A stretch of DNA of 61,147 nucleotides from Candidatus Amulumruptor caecigallinarius (GTDB lineage: Bacteria > Bacteroidota > Bacteroidia > Bacteroidales > Muribaculaceae). The position numbers were made by a program, and so were the translations under genes. Where the stretch lies: the NCBI GenBank assembly GCA_023665575.1, contig JAMPDQ010000007.1, forward strand, positions 1-61,147, given 5' to 3'. Numbering within the stretch: position 1 is the stretch's first letter; each line of letters begins with the position of its first letter. The notes under the pieces were generated by a model, which saw only the letters and a list, made by a program, of their open reading frames with translations, had not been told where the DNA came from and searched no databases. Positions 27,911 to 37,456 of the stretch are shown piece after piece.

Positions 27911-28798
27911 ATGGCAACGCTAAGAGAATTAAAGACAAGAATCGGGTCGGTTGCATCTACTGAGAAAATCACCGGCGCGATGAAAATGATCTCCTCTGCA
28001 AAGGTGCATCAAAGCGAGCAATCGCTTCGCAAGTTGCAGCCGTTTAAGGATAAGATCAAGTCGATTATGGGGCACATTTTGTCCACCGATATGAATTTCA
28101 ACTCATCGCTCATTGAGGCTCGCGAAGTCAAGAGAGCGGCTGTCGTTGTGTTTGGTTCCGATGACGGACTCTGCGGTGCCTATAACATCAATATCCTGAA
28201 GGGATTTTTGATTAAGATTGACGAGTTGCGCAATACACATGGCTCTGATATCGACATTGACGTGTATCCGGTCGGCAAAAAAATGCTGAAGGCAGTGAAG
28301 CGTCTCAGCGACCCTCATATGCATGTAATCACCATGGAGGGTGTAGACAGCAAAATGTTGGGCGAGAAAGTCAATGAATTCACCAAGATTCTCAGAGACC
28401 GTTTTATCCGCGGGGATGTGGATATTGTAGAAGTGGTGTACATGCGTTATTATTCCATGAGCAAACAAAGGCTGACAGAAGATCAGCTTTTCCCGGTGGT
28501 TGAGGAGCAACTTCGTGACGGACTGCCCGACATTTCCGATAATCAGCTTTATATTTTCGAGCCGGATGCCAACAGTATTTTCAATGAGGTGTTGCCGATG
28601 TTTGTTTTGTCGATGATGCAAGAAATAACAATTGAGAACCGCAGCTCCGAGCAAGCGGCCAGGGTTATGGCAATGCAGAGTGCAAATGATAATGCAAAGG
28701 ATCTTCTCGAACAGTTGCAGCTTGAATATAATAAGTTGCGTCAGCAAAACATCACCACCGAACTTCTTGATATTCTGGGCGGTCAGGTGGAGAGGTAA
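27911..28798 (+). CDS. atpG: ATP synthase F1 subunit gamma
   Basis: A 295-residue rotor shaft. The two coiled-coil ends are conserved: ATLRELKTRIGSVASTEKIT at the N-terminus with AMKMISSAKVHQ, and SSEQAARVMAMQSANDNAKD near residue 255 at the C-terminus. GSDDGLCGAYNINI is the usual central block. Last atp gene; nuoI starts only 44 bases later with no terminator between. Confidence 0.97.
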   Translation: MATLRELKTRIGSVASTEKITGAMKMISSAKVHQSEQSLRKLQPFKDKIKSIMGHILSTDMNFNSSLIEAREVKRAAVVVFGSDDGLCGAYNINILKGFLIKIDELRNTHGSDIDIDVYPVGKKMLKAVKRLSDPHMHVITMEGVDSKMLGEKVNEFTKILRDRFIRGDVDIVEVVYMRYYSMSKQRLTEDQLFPVVEEQLRDGLPDISDNQLYIFEPDANSIFNEVLPMFVLSMMQEITIENRSSEQAARVMAMQSANDNAKDLLEQLQLEYNKLRQQNITTELLDILGGQVER

Positions 28799-28842
28799 CT
28801 TTTCAGAACGATATAGGATAAGAAAGATACACATTAATTAGA

Positions 28843-29457
28843 ATGAGTAATATATTAGATTATTTCAAATCTGTCGGACAAGGCGTAAAAAGCCTCCTTG
28901 TGGGCATGGGCGTCACCGGAAAAGAACTCGTAACTCCCAAAGTCACCGAGCAATATCCCGAGAATCGCGCAACGCTTCAGATTGCTGACCGTTTCAGGGC
29001 CGAACTGACTCTTATTTATGACGCGGAAGGGCATCATAAATGCATTGCATGTGGAATATGTCAGATGAATTGCCCCAATGGCACCATCAAGCTTGAAACA
29101 AAGATGGTTGACATGCCTGACGGAAAAAAGAAGCGCAAGCTCGACAAATATTTCTATGACCTTGGAAGTTGCACATTTTGCATGTTGTGTGTCACCACAT
29201 GCCCGCAGCATGCATTGGAATTCTCCAATGATTTCGAACAGGCTGTTTTTGAGCGCGACAAATTGATTAAAAAACTCAATTATCGTCCGGAGCCGGAAGG
29301 AGAGCCTGTGGCTCCGCCCAAACCGGCCATGGATCCCGAGCAGCTCGCAAAGATAAAAGCCGAAGCTCTTAAAAAGGCTGCTGCAATAAAGGCTGCTAAA
29401 GAGGCCGCTGCAAAAGAGGCTGCTGCAAACGTAGACGGCAAGACGGCTGAAAATTAA
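28843..29457 (+). CDS. nuoI: NADH-quinone oxidoreductase-like subunit I (2 x 4Fe-4S)
   Basis: A 204-residue ferredoxin-like subunit carrying clusters N6a and N6b. The motifs are CIACGICQMNCP (about residues 67-78) and CTFCMLCVTTCP (about 110-121). After residue ~150 comes a low-complexity Pro-, then Ala/Lys-rich helix (KAEALKKAAAIKAAKEAAAK) not present in E. coli NuoI. With NuoE/F/G missing, this subunit or its surroundings is the likely entry point for electrons from ferredoxin or flavodoxin; that is inference. Confidence 0.96.
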   Translation: MSNILDYFKSVGQGVKSLLVGMGVTGKELVTPKVTEQYPENRATLQIADRFRAELTLIYDAEGHHKCIACGICQMNCPNGTIKLETKMVDMPDGKKKRKLDKYFYDLGSCTFCMLCVTTCPQHALEFSNDFEQAVFERDKLIKKLNYRPEPEGEPVAPPKPAMDPEQLAKIKAEALKKAAAIKAAKEAAAKEAAANVDGKTAEN

Positions 29458-29484
29458 AAATTATAATCAAACAACAACTTTATA

Positions 29485-30012
29485 ATGGATTCTGTAGCAA
29501 ATATAATCTTGTATTTTGTGGTAGCGGCCATTGTCTGTATTTTTTCTGTGATGACAGTGGTGTCGCGCAAAATACTTAGAGCAGCGACATATCTGCTGTT
29601 TGTGCTCCTCGGAAGTTCGGTGTTCTATTTCCAACTCGGATTCCAATTTCTCGGAGCTGTGCAGATAGCGGTATATGCGGGCGGCATAATGGTGCTGTTT
29701 GTTTTTGCAATCCTGCTCACACATCATCCGGACGAGAAATCTCCTTTGCTAGATTCTCACCGCCGCACACTCGGGGTGATTACCGCTGTGCTTGGCGCGG
29801 CATTGCTCACAGTCGCTGTGTTCACAATGCCAGTGCTCCATGGTCTGTCACTGACAGAATGCATATCTGCCGGCAGAGAGATAACGATGCAGGATATCGG
29901 CCGCGCGTTTACCGGCACCGAAAAATTTCAGTATCTGCTTCCTTTCGAGGCAATCAGTGTGCTTCTTCTTGCATGTATAATCGGCGGCGTCACTGTGGCC
30001 CGCAAAAGATAA
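29485..30012 (+). CDS. nuoJ: NADH-quinone oxidoreductase-like subunit J
   Basis: A 175-residue, five-helix membrane subunit. SRKILRAATYLLFVLLGSSV and QLGFQFLGAVQIAVYAGGIM (about 50-69) hold the conserved helix-3 pattern linked to the pi-bulge in complex I. It is followed 9 bases later by nuoK. Confidence 0.94.
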   Translation: MDSVANIILYFVVAAIVCIFSVMTVVSRKILRAATYLLFVLLGSSVFYFQLGFQFLGAVQIAVYAGGIMVLFVFAILLTHHPDEKSPLLDSHRRTLGVITAVLGAALLTVAVFTMPVLHGLSLTECISAGREITMQDIGRAFTGTEKFQYLLPFEAISVLLLACIIGGVTVARKR

Positions 30013-30021
30013 ACAACAATA

Positions 30022-30333
30022 ATGGACCTGACAATACTTTGGTATCTTGTGCCGAGCATAGTGATGTTCGCATGCGGCGTTTACGGGTTTATCACTCGTA
30101 AGAATATGATTGCGCTTCTCCTCTCGCTTGAGCTTATGCTCAATTCCGCCGATTTGAATTTCGTTGTGTTCAATCGTTTCTTGTTTCCCGGATCTATGGA
30201 GGGAATGGTTTTCACATTGTTTGCCATTGCCATTGCGGCTGCTGAAACTGCCATCGCAATCGCGATTGTGGTCAATATTTATCGCAAGGTGGGCAATTCT
30301 GATATTAACTCTGTAAAACAAATGAAATTCTAA
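30022..30333 (+). CDS. nuoK: NADH-quinone oxidoreductase-like subunit K
   Basis: A 103-residue, three-helix membrane subunit, homologous to the MrpC antiporter subunit. Conserved acidic residues stand in LLLSLELMLNSADLNFV (about Glu36) and AIAAAETAIAIAIVVNIYR (about Glu72), the two carboxylates of the proton path. One base separates it from nuoL. Confidence 0.95.
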   Translation: MDLTILWYLVPSIVMFACGVYGFITRKNMIALLLSLELMLNSADLNFVVFNRFLFPGSMEGMVFTLFAIAIAAAETAIAIAIVVNIYRKVGNSDINSVKQMKF

Positions 30334-30334
30334 A

Positions 30335-32323
30335 ATGGGAATTACTCTTCCAATATTGATTCTGGCCATACCTTTCACAATGTTTCTTGTGCTGGGTATC
30401 GGCGGAGTGAAGATGAGCAGAAAGCTCGCCGGCCTGCTTGGCATCGTGGCCAACGGCACACTCGCCGTGCTGGCTTATTATGTGGCGTTCACTTATTTCT
30501 TCTCAGGCGATGAAGCTTTCATCAGCGCGGAGGGTGTGCGCAAGCAGTTGGAATTGTTTGATGTCACGTGGCTTGCATTCACCGACCGACTTGTTGTCAA
30601 CATCGGATTTATCCTGGATCCCATTTGTGCCATGATGCTTGTGGTGATTACCACAATTTCATTTATGGTGCATCTCTACAGTTGGGGATATATGGAGCAT
30701 GAGCCCGGATTCCAGCGCTATTATGCTTTTCTTGCTTTGTTCACATTCTCGATGCTCGGCCTCGTTGTGGCAACAAATATTTTCCAGATGTATATTTTCT
30801 GGGAGCTTGTGGGTGTGTCGTCTTATCTGCTTATCGGATTCTTCTATAAGTTGCCGTCGGCTGTGTCAGCCTCTAAAAAGGCCTTTATTGTGACGCGTTT
30901 CGCCGACTTGTTCATGCTTATCGGAATCCTTGTGCTCTCATATTGTGTGGCGCAGACACCTGCTGATGGCCCTCTCGGCAGCGCATCTGCATTCAATTTC
31001 CTGATGCTTGATTCGCACCCCACCAATGTGCTCGCCTCTACACTTGGCTCCACATTCCTTGGCGGCTCTGTGCTTACCTGGGCAATGATTCTTATTTTTG
31101 TCGGCGGTATGGGTAAATCTGCCATGATGCCCCTTCATATATGGCTTCCCGATGCCATGGAGGGTCCGACCCCTGTATCGGCATTGATTCATGCTGCAAC
31201 AATGGTTGTGGCAGGTGTATATCTCGTGGCACGTTTCTTCCCTCTATTCTGCATAGTGCCGGATTCGCTGGATTTCATAAGCATTGTCGGCGCAATTACA
31301 GCCTTCTATGCAGCGGTTGTTGCTTGTGCACAGATCGATATCAAGAGAATCCTTGCATTCTCTACAATTTCGCAGATAGCATTCATGATGGTATCGCTTG
31401 GTTGCGCTTACAATCAGCCCATAGAGGGTGTGCACTATTCCGGTTTGGGATATATGGCAGGAATGTTCCATCTCTTTACACATGCAATGTTCAAGGCATT
31501 GCTATTCCTTGGAGCGGGAGCGTTGATTCATGCTGTGCACAGTAATAATTACACTGAGATGGGTGGTCTGCGCAAATATATGCCAATCACCCACTGGACA
31601 TTTCTCATCGGGTGTCTTGCAATTGCAGGTATCCCCCCCTTCTCGGGATTCTTCTCAAAAGACGAAATGCTCGCAGCGATGTTCAACCGTCATATATTCT
31701 ATGGAGTCTGGATGACAATGGTCGCCGGTTTGACTGCATTCTATATGTTCCGTATGTATTTCCTCGTGTTCTGGTGGGAAGTGAACCCCAAATATTCACA
31801 TGAGGGACACAAACCGCATGATGCCCCCTGGCAGATGTCTCTTCCGCTGATTATCCTGGCGGCTGTGTCGTGCGTTGCCGGTTTCATCCCGTTCGGAAAG
31901 CTTGTCACATTCAATGGTGAGCCTTATAATATAGAGCTTGAGCTTCCTGTGGCCATCACATCTATAGCAGTGGCAGTAGCGGCTATCGTTCTGGCAACGG
32001 TGATGTATGCGCGTAAAAATCCTGTTCCATCAAAAATACGTCAGGCTGTGCCGGGACTTTGGACAGCGGCCAATCGTCGTTTCTATTGGGATGAGATTTA
32101 CATGTTTGTGACGCATAAGATTATCTTTAACATAATCTGCCGCGGAATCGCATGGTTTGACCGTCACATCATCGACGGCACTATGGATGCGCTTGCAGCT
32201 ATGACACAATATTTCTCTGTCAAAATCAAAGGCATGCAGAATGGAAGTGTCCAGACTTATGTGACATGGTATATTCTCGGAGCAATCGCTCTTTCTGTAA
32301 TAACTTGGATTTGTATATTATAA
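30335..32323 (+). CDS. nuoL: NADH-quinone oxidoreductase-like subunit L
   Basis: A 662-residue antiporter-like pump subunit with about 15-16 helices and the C-terminal lateral helix. Conserved features are FWELVGVSSYLLIGFFY (the helix-5 Glu), GKSAMMPLHIWLPDAMEGPTP, SALIHAATMVVAGVYL and KRILAFSTISQIAFMM. Its stop is directly followed by the nuoM frame. Confidence 0.97.
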   Translation: MGITLPILILAIPFTMFLVLGIGGVKMSRKLAGLLGIVANGTLAVLAYYVAFTYFFSGDEAFISAEGVRKQLELFDVTWLAFTDRLVVNIGFILDPICAMMLVVITTISFMVHLYSWGYMEHEPGFQRYYAFLALFTFSMLGLVVATNIFQMYIFWELVGVSSYLLIGFFYKLPSAVSASKKAFIVTRFADLFMLIGILVLSYCVAQTPADGPLGSASAFNFLMLDSHPTNVLASTLGSTFLGGSVLTWAMILIFVGGMGKSAMMPLHIWLPDAMEGPTPVSALIHAATMVVAGVYLVARFFPLFCIVPDSLDFISIVGAITAFYAAVVACAQIDIKRILAFSTISQIAFMMVSLGCAYNQPIEGVHYSGLGYMAGMFHLFTHAMFKALLFLGAGALIHAVHSNNYTEMGGLRKYMPITHWTFLIGCLAIAGIPPFSGFFSKDEMLAAMFNRHIFYGVWMTMVAGLTAFYMFRMYFLVFWWEVNPKYSHEGHKPHDAPWQMSLPLIILAAVSCVAGFIPFGKLVTFNGEPYNIELELPVAITSIAVAVAAIVLATVMYARKNPVPSKIRQAVPGLWTAANRRFYWDEIYMFVTHKIIFNIICRGIAWFDRHIIDGTMDALAAMTQYFSVKIKGMQNGSVQTYVTWYILGAIALSVITWICIL

Positions 32324-32344
32324 TTGTCGCAAAATAACTTGATT

Positions 32345-33862
32345 ATGTTATTCGGAAATATATTAATTTGGTTTGTAGTAATTCCCATCCTGATGATGGC
32401 GGGACTTGCATGTTGCGGCAACGGCAATATGAAGGCCATCCGCACAGTGATGGTGACATGTTCCACCGTGTTGCTTGGAATGGCGATATGGCTTGTGTGT
32501 GATTTTCTGGCTCTGCGGGCCGCAGGTGAAACTGCCGCCATGCTCTACACCGGCAGTTGGATGTGGTATGAGCCTCTGAATATACATCTCGCTGTAGGTG
32601 TTGACGGAATTTCCGTGCTGATGTTGCTTCTTTCAGCCATCATCGTGTTTGCCGGAACATTCGCCTCATGGAAGATAGATCCTCTGCCAAAGAACTTCTT
32701 TTTGTGGTTTGCGTTGCTTTCCACAGGTGTATTCGGTTTCTTTATCTCCATCGACATGTTCACCATGTTCATGTTCTATGAAGTGGCATTGATTCCGATG
32801 TATCTTTTAATTGGCGTTTGGGGCACGGGACGCAAGGAATATTCAGCCATGAAGCTCACGCTGATGCTTATGGGAGGTTCAGCCTTTCTTATGCTCGGCT
32901 TGCTCGGCATTTATTGGCACAGTGCTCCTGAAGGGGAAGTGCTCACGTGGAATATTCTTGAAATTGCAAATAATAACGCAATTGACCCATCATGGCAGAA
33001 TCTTCTGTTTTGTTTCACATTTGTAGGATTCGGTGTGCTTGGCGCAATGTTCCCCTTCCACACATGGAGCCCTGATGGTCACGCATGCGCTCCGACTGCA
33101 GTGTCAATGCTTCATGCAGGCGTGTTGATGAAGCTTGGAGGCTACGGATGTTTCCGCATTGCAATCTTCCTGCTTCCCTCTGCAGCACAGGAACTCTCCT
33201 GGATATTCATTATCCTTACAGGCATAAGCATTGTTTATGGTGCTTTCTCCGCGTGTGTGCAGACCGACTTGAAATATATCAACGCATATTCATCGGTGTC
33301 ACACTGCGGCATGGTGCTTTTCGCAATTCTGATGTTGAATCAAACTGCGATGACGGGTGGTATTCTGCAAATGTTGAGCCATGGTTTGATGACAGCCCTC
33401 TTCTTTGCACTCATAGGTATGATATACGGCCGCACACACACACGCGATATCCGTCAAATGGGAGGCATGATGAAGATAATGCCATATCTCGGTGTATGCT
33501 ACATGATTGCCGGTTTCGCATCGCTCGGACTTCCGGGTATGTCAGGCTTTGTTGCCGAGATGACCATCTTCTTCGGTGCTTTTGAAAACAGCGACTTGTT
33601 CCATAGAATATTTGTTATAGCAGCAACATGCTCGATTGTAATCACCGCAGTCTATATCCTGCGGGTGGTTGGCAAACTTATTCTCGGACCTGTGCAGGAC
33701 GAGCATCATCTCAAGCTCACTGATGCCACATGGTGGGAGCGTCTCTCCACAGTGACTCTAATAGCGTGTCTCGCCGGAATCGGATTCTTCCCCAACTGGA
33801 TTAATGACACAATTCGCGAAAGTTTCGTGCCAATTATCAACGCACTTAATTCGGCAATCTAA
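32345..33862 (+). CDS. nuoM: NADH-quinone oxidoreductase-like subunit M
   Basis: A 505-residue antiporter-like pump subunit (14 helices). The conserved carboxylate lies in MFMFYEVALIPMYLLIGVWG, followed by FPFHTWSPDGHACAPTAVSM, LHAGVLMKLGGYG and KYINAYSSVSHCGMVL. The start chosen is the ATG at 32345. A TTG directly after the nuoL stop (32324) would add seven residues and is the alternative. Confidence 0.95.
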   Translation: MLFGNILIWFVVIPILMMAGLACCGNGNMKAIRTVMVTCSTVLLGMAIWLVCDFLALRAAGETAAMLYTGSWMWYEPLNIHLAVGVDGISVLMLLLSAIIVFAGTFASWKIDPLPKNFFLWFALLSTGVFGFFISIDMFTMFMFYEVALIPMYLLIGVWGTGRKEYSAMKLTLMLMGGSAFLMLGLLGIYWHSAPEGEVLTWNILEIANNNAIDPSWQNLLFCFTFVGFGVLGAMFPFHTWSPDGHACAPTAVSMLHAGVLMKLGGYGCFRIAIFLLPSAAQELSWIFIILTGISIVYGAFSACVQTDLKYINAYSSVSHCGMVLFAILMLNQTAMTGGILQMLSHGLMTALFFALIGMIYGRTHTRDIRQMGGMMKIMPYLGVCYMIAGFASLGLPGMSGFVAEMTIFFGAFENSDLFHRIFVIAATCSIVITAVYILRVVGKLILGPVQDEHHLKLTDATWWERLSTVTLIACLAGIGFFPNWINDTIRESFVPIINALNSAI

Positions 33863-33900
33863 CATTTCTGAAACAATAGACAACAAGACAACAAGAAATA

Positions 33901-35352
33901 ATGGATTATTCACAATTTGGGGCAATGGTGCCCGAACTCATAATTCTTGGATTGTTTTTCATCGTGTTCATTTTTGACACCTTTGCCAACGGTCCCAAGA
34001 AATGGCTGACGCCTATGACAGCAGTGCTGTTTGGCATTGCCACTGTGGCTATATGGATAATTCCTTCGAGCGGCGTTGAGGCGTTCGCGGGGATGTATGT
34101 CGATAATACGGCGTGCAAGGCAATGAAGGCCATCCTGAATGTTGGTGTTTTTATCGTGATTCTGCAATCATCGAAATGGGCTTTGAGCGAGGAAATCGCT
34201 ATAAGGAGGGGAGAGTTCTATGAGTTGTTGCTCGTTACACTCTTCGGAATGTATCTGATGATTTCCGCTCGCCATTTCTTGATTTTCATAATAGGGCTTG
34301 AGGCGGCATCGCTTCCGCTTGCTGCTTTGGTTGCATTCAACAAGCATCAGTATGAAAGCCATGAGGCCGCTATCAAATATATTCTGACAGCTGTGTTCTC
34401 ATCTGCTATATTATTGATGGGATTGTCGCTCGTGTATGCATTCTCTGGCAATGGTTCGCTCTATTTTGATGACATTCGCGCAGCAATCACCGGAGTCAAC
34501 CCCTCGGGATTGCTTATTGCTGCGGTGGCTTTTGTGATTGCCGGTATCGGTTTCAAACTGTCTCTGGTTCCTTTCCATTTGTGGACTGCTGATGTTTATG
34601 AAGGTGCACCCACTGCAATCACAGGTTATCTCTCGGTTATCTCCAAGGGTGCCGCAGCATTCGCATTCTTTGTGATTTTTGTGCAGGCTTTCGGCCCTCT
34701 GTATGAGGGGATGTGGGAATGGATGATGTATGCAGTGATAATTGCCACTATCACTGTCGGCAACTTGTTTGCCATCCGACAGAAAAACATGAAACGATTC
34801 ATGGCTTTCTCATCAATTTCCCAAGCCGGATATATCATGCTGGGTGTGATGACTGAATCTTCTCTCGGACTTGCTTCCATGATGTATTACATATTTGTAT
34901 ATGTAGTGAGCAATCTTGCAGTGTTCAGCGTGATTTCTGCAGTTGAGAACAAAACAGGTAAAGTGGGTATGACCGATTACGATGGTCTGCACAAAACGAA
35001 TCCTTGGCTGTCGTTTGCCATGACGCTTGCAATGTTCTCACTTGCCGGAATTCCTCCGTTTGCCGGATTCTTCAGCAAGATCTTGATTTTTACATCAGTG
35101 ACAGCCTCTAATTCGATGGCATTGTATATGCTCGTGCTTATAGCATTAATCAATACAATCGTGTCTCTCTATTATTATCTGCTTGTGGTGAAAGCAATCT
35201 GGATTAATCCCGGCGAAGCCAAAGTGGAGCAGTTCCGCAGCTCATGTGGCGAGAGAATGGCTCTTTGGATATGTGTTGCAGGCATCGTATTCTTCGGCAT
35301 TGTGCCGTGTATATATCAATACTGTGTTAATGCAGCGCTCCCAATGTTCTGA
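33901..35352 (+). CDS. nuoN: NADH-quinone oxidoreductase-like subunit N
   Basis: A 483-residue antiporter-like pump subunit. Family blocks are LEAASLPLAALVAFNKH (about residues 131-147, with the key Glu), GIGFKLSLVPFHLWTADVYEGAPT, MKRFMAFSSISQAGYIMLGV and SLAGIPPFAGFFSK. It is the last gene of the 18-gene unit and is followed by a strong terminator. Confidence 0.96.
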   Translation: MDYSQFGAMVPELIILGLFFIVFIFDTFANGPKKWLTPMTAVLFGIATVAIWIIPSSGVEAFAGMYVDNTACKAMKAILNVGVFIVILQSSKWALSEEIAIRRGEFYELLLVTLFGMYLMISARHFLIFIIGLEAASLPLAALVAFNKHQYESHEAAIKYILTAVFSSAILLMGLSLVYAFSGNGSLYFDDIRAAITGVNPSGLLIAAVAFVIAGIGFKLSLVPFHLWTADVYEGAPTAITGYLSVISKGAAAFAFFVIFVQAFGPLYEGMWEWMMYAVIIATITVGNLFAIRQKNMKRFMAFSSISQAGYIMLGVMTESSLGLASMMYYIFVYVVSNLAVFSVISAVENKTGKVGMTDYDGLHKTNPWLSFAMTLAMFSLAGIPPFAGFFSKILIFTSVTASNSMALYMLVLIALINTIVSLYYYLLVVKAIWINPGEAKVEQFRSSCGERMALWICVAGIVFFGIVPCIYQYCVNAALPMF

Positions 35353-35378
35353 TAACAGAGTTGAAATTATAAAGAGTG

Positions 35379-35416
35379 AGTGGGACTCCTGATTTAAGGA
35401 GCCCCACTCTTTTTTT
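35379..35416 (+). terminator. Terminator of the nuo-atp unit
   Basis: AGTGGGACTCCT (35379-35390) pairs with AGGAGCCCCACT (35397-35408), 11 of 12 pairs, followed by seven T (35410-35416). It lies 26 bases after nuoN and 4 bases before the end of the convergent glycosyltransferase gene, and may stop both directions. Confidence 0.9.
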
Positions 35417-35420
35417 ACAA

Positions 35421-36464
35421 TTATTGATGTTGCATAAATTTGTTAAGGAAGGGTTTGAGCCGGGAATAAACCTCTGACACGGTGATTTTCTGATAGGCAT
35501 CGGTAATATCGCATTCATGCGGATTATGCCCGGAATCAATATCGCTCACTGTTAAACACACGGCAGTTTCACTCTCTTTTACCCATAGACCTTTAGGAAT
35601 TGTCGGACTCCCAATCACAAAAGATGGTGTGCCCATCGATTCCACAATATGCCTTGCGCCGCCCTCATTGCCGAAATATGCATCAGAAAATGTGGCAAGA
35701 CACATCAGTTCACGCATGCTTTTAGCTTTGACATGAAAAAATATATTGTCCGGTTTGCCAAGTGTTTCATACATCGTCAGTGCTTTCTTTTCCTCATGAC
35801 CGGGAGCATAATTGAATATGAGTTGTGCTGTAGGGAAATCTTCCATAATTTTTGTAAGCGATTCGCACATCCTGTCGGCGGCCCATTCTTTGTCGTCATC
35901 CTTGGTGACAACTCCACATAGAAGCACCGGCCTGTTAAAATCAATGCCTGATTCTGTTAAATATTTCCGGTAGGCATCAAGTTCTTCATTGGTCACCGCG
36001 AGCGACATGCGCACATTCAAATCAAGCTGTTTGATCTTAGACAGGGGAGAGAGCAGATTCACATCATGGACACACATATTGCCGGAGATGCATTCGTTGA
36101 ACCGATAATTGAAGAAAGGGAGGGTGTATTTTTTATCAATACCTATCCTGAATCTGCAACTTGGAGCAAACATAGTGAATGGGAGAGTGTTGAGAGTGGA
36201 ACGCATATCTATAATAACATCATATTTTTCACTGCGCATGATTCTGAAGATTTTCTTCAAATATTTCAGCGGCGAGTGCCTTTCTTCTTTAGAGAAGGTG
36301 ATGAGTCGGTTGATTGCCGGATGTCCCTCAAACAGAGGAGCGATGTTGTCGTTCAAGACAAAATGAGTTTCGCTGTCAGGGAAATTATTTTTAATGGCAT
36401 TCAGCAAGCTTGTGGAGAGAATAGCGTCTCCCATTTGTCTGAAACGTATAACAAGAAATTTCAT
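35421..36464 (-). CDS. Glycosyltransferase family 9 (heptosyltransferase-like)
   Basis: A 347-residue cytoplasmic GT-B enzyme that would add a heptose or similar sugar to lipopolysaccharide core or another glycan. The N-terminal FLVIRFRQMGDAILSTSLL is the GT9 signature. The C-terminal half has YFGNEGGARHIVESMGTPSF, matching the conserved T/N-x-x-G-x-x-H-x-A block with the nucleotide-sugar site. The start chosen is MKFLVIRF at 36464; an upstream ATG would add 11 residues not typical of the family. A TAATTTTG box on the minus strand (36524-36517) could be its -7 element. Confidence 0.9.
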   Translation of the reverse strand: MKFLVIRFRQMGDAILSTSLLNAIKNNFPDSETHFVLNDNIAPLFEGHPAINRLITFSKEERHSPLKYLKKIFRIMRSEKYDVIIDMRSTLNTLPFTMFAPSCRFRIGIDKKYTLPFFNYRFNECISGNMCVHDVNLLSPLSKIKQLDLNVRMSLAVTNEELDAYRKYLTESGIDFNRPVLLCGVVTKDDDKEWAADRMCESLTKIMEDFPTAQLIFNYAPGHEEKKALTMYETLGKPDNIFFHVKAKSMRELMCLATFSDAYFGNEGGARHIVESMGTPSFVIGSPTIPKGLWVKESETAVCLTVSDIDSGHNPHECDITDAYQKITVSEVYSRLKPFLNKFMQHQ

Positions 36465-36579
36465 GGTTTTTTCTATCAAAAATTTTGCCGCGAACATTGT
36501 ATATAATCGCGAGAGGCAAAATTAATTAAAATAATTAAAAAAAAATTCTTAAATTTGCACACGAGGCAGACTCTAAGTG

Positions 36580-36610
36580 GCAGACCAGTTTAAGCAGACC
36601 AGCTTAAACT
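36580..36610. promoter_or_regulatory. Inverted repeat and 14-bp duplication upstream of the TetR gene (operator candidate)
   Basis: GCAGACCAGTTTAA and GCAGACCAGCTTAA stand in tandem (36580-36593, 36594-36607). Across them runs a perfect inverted repeat, AGTTTAAGC (36587-36595) and GCTTAAACT (36602-36610), with a 6-base spacer: 24 bases, the size of a TetR-family operator. It lies 158 bases before the TetR start and about 120 bases before the divergent glycosyltransferase. The rest of the 303-bp gap shows no gene. Confidence 0.5.
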
Positions 36611-36767
36611 GTGATTATGCTGATTAAGATTTTAGCAGATTTTGCCGGTTGAAGCGATATCAATGCGTGCATTATGACTGTGATGCTTTGCAAAAGTTGC
36701 AAAAATTTTACGGAATTATATCAATTGTGGTTTGCGCAATTCCGGTCACTCTTATTTCCGATACTGC

Positions 36768-37355
36768 ATGGTTAAGAAAACGCGTGATAGGTTTATTGAA
36801 GTGGCACGCTCTCTGTTTGCAAGAAAGGGCGTGGAGAATACCACTATGAACGATATAGCGGCGGCTTCTGATAAAGGGCGTAGAACTATCTATACCTATT
36901 TTAAAAGTAAGCGGGAGATATTTAATGCCGTGATTGAGAGTGAGTCGGATGATTTGTTGAAGAATCTCCGGCGCATTGTGGCACTTCCGGTGAGCCCGGA
37001 GCAGAAATTGTGCGAATACGTGGATGTCCGACTTGAGACAATGCGCGAGATTGTGTCGCGCAATGGCTCCTTGCGGGCGGGCTTTTTTCGCGATGTCAGA
37101 AAAGTGGACCGAGCACGTGCTGTGATTTCCAAGAAAGAGATTCAGCTGCTTATGAGGATATTGCATGAAGGAGCTGAATCCGGAGATTTCAACATAGCAA
37201 ATATCAAAGAGTGTGCGATAATCATAACAAATTCCATTCACGGATTTGATGTGCCTTTCATACGCAATAGCCTCGCAGAATACGGAATTGACAAGTCAGA
37301 TTTGAAACGCATGGTTTCGGAGCTGATACTTAATGGTATACGAATGAGAACATAA
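36768..37355 (+). CDS. TetR family transcriptional regulator
   Basis: A 195-residue repressor-type regulator. The N-terminal helix-turn-helix is clear: RDRFIEVARSLFARKGVENT, then MNDIAAASDKGRRTIYTYFKSKREIF (about residues 25-50). The C-terminal ligand domain is all-helical and unassigned. The start chosen is MVKKTRD at 36768; 12 more residues upstream are possible but atypical. It stands about 100 bases before fabG, so it may regulate lipid synthesis, itself, or the divergent glycosyltransferase. Confidence 0.92.
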   Translation: MVKKTRDRFIEVARSLFARKGVENTTMNDIAAASDKGRRTIYTYFKSKREIFNAVIESESDDLLKNLRRIVALPVSPEQKLCEYVDVRLETMREIVSRNGSLRAGFFRDVRKVDRARAVISKKEIQLLMRILHEGAESGDFNIANIKECAIIITNSIHGFDVPFIRNSLAEYGIDKSDLKRMVSELILNGIRMRT

Positions 37356-37456
37356 GCGGCCGGAGGCAGCTTTATATAATCTGCTTTTGCTATATGAAGT
37401 AATTGGCATACTCTAAAGCCCCGCTTGATAGCCGTTTTTTTAAACATGATATGGAA

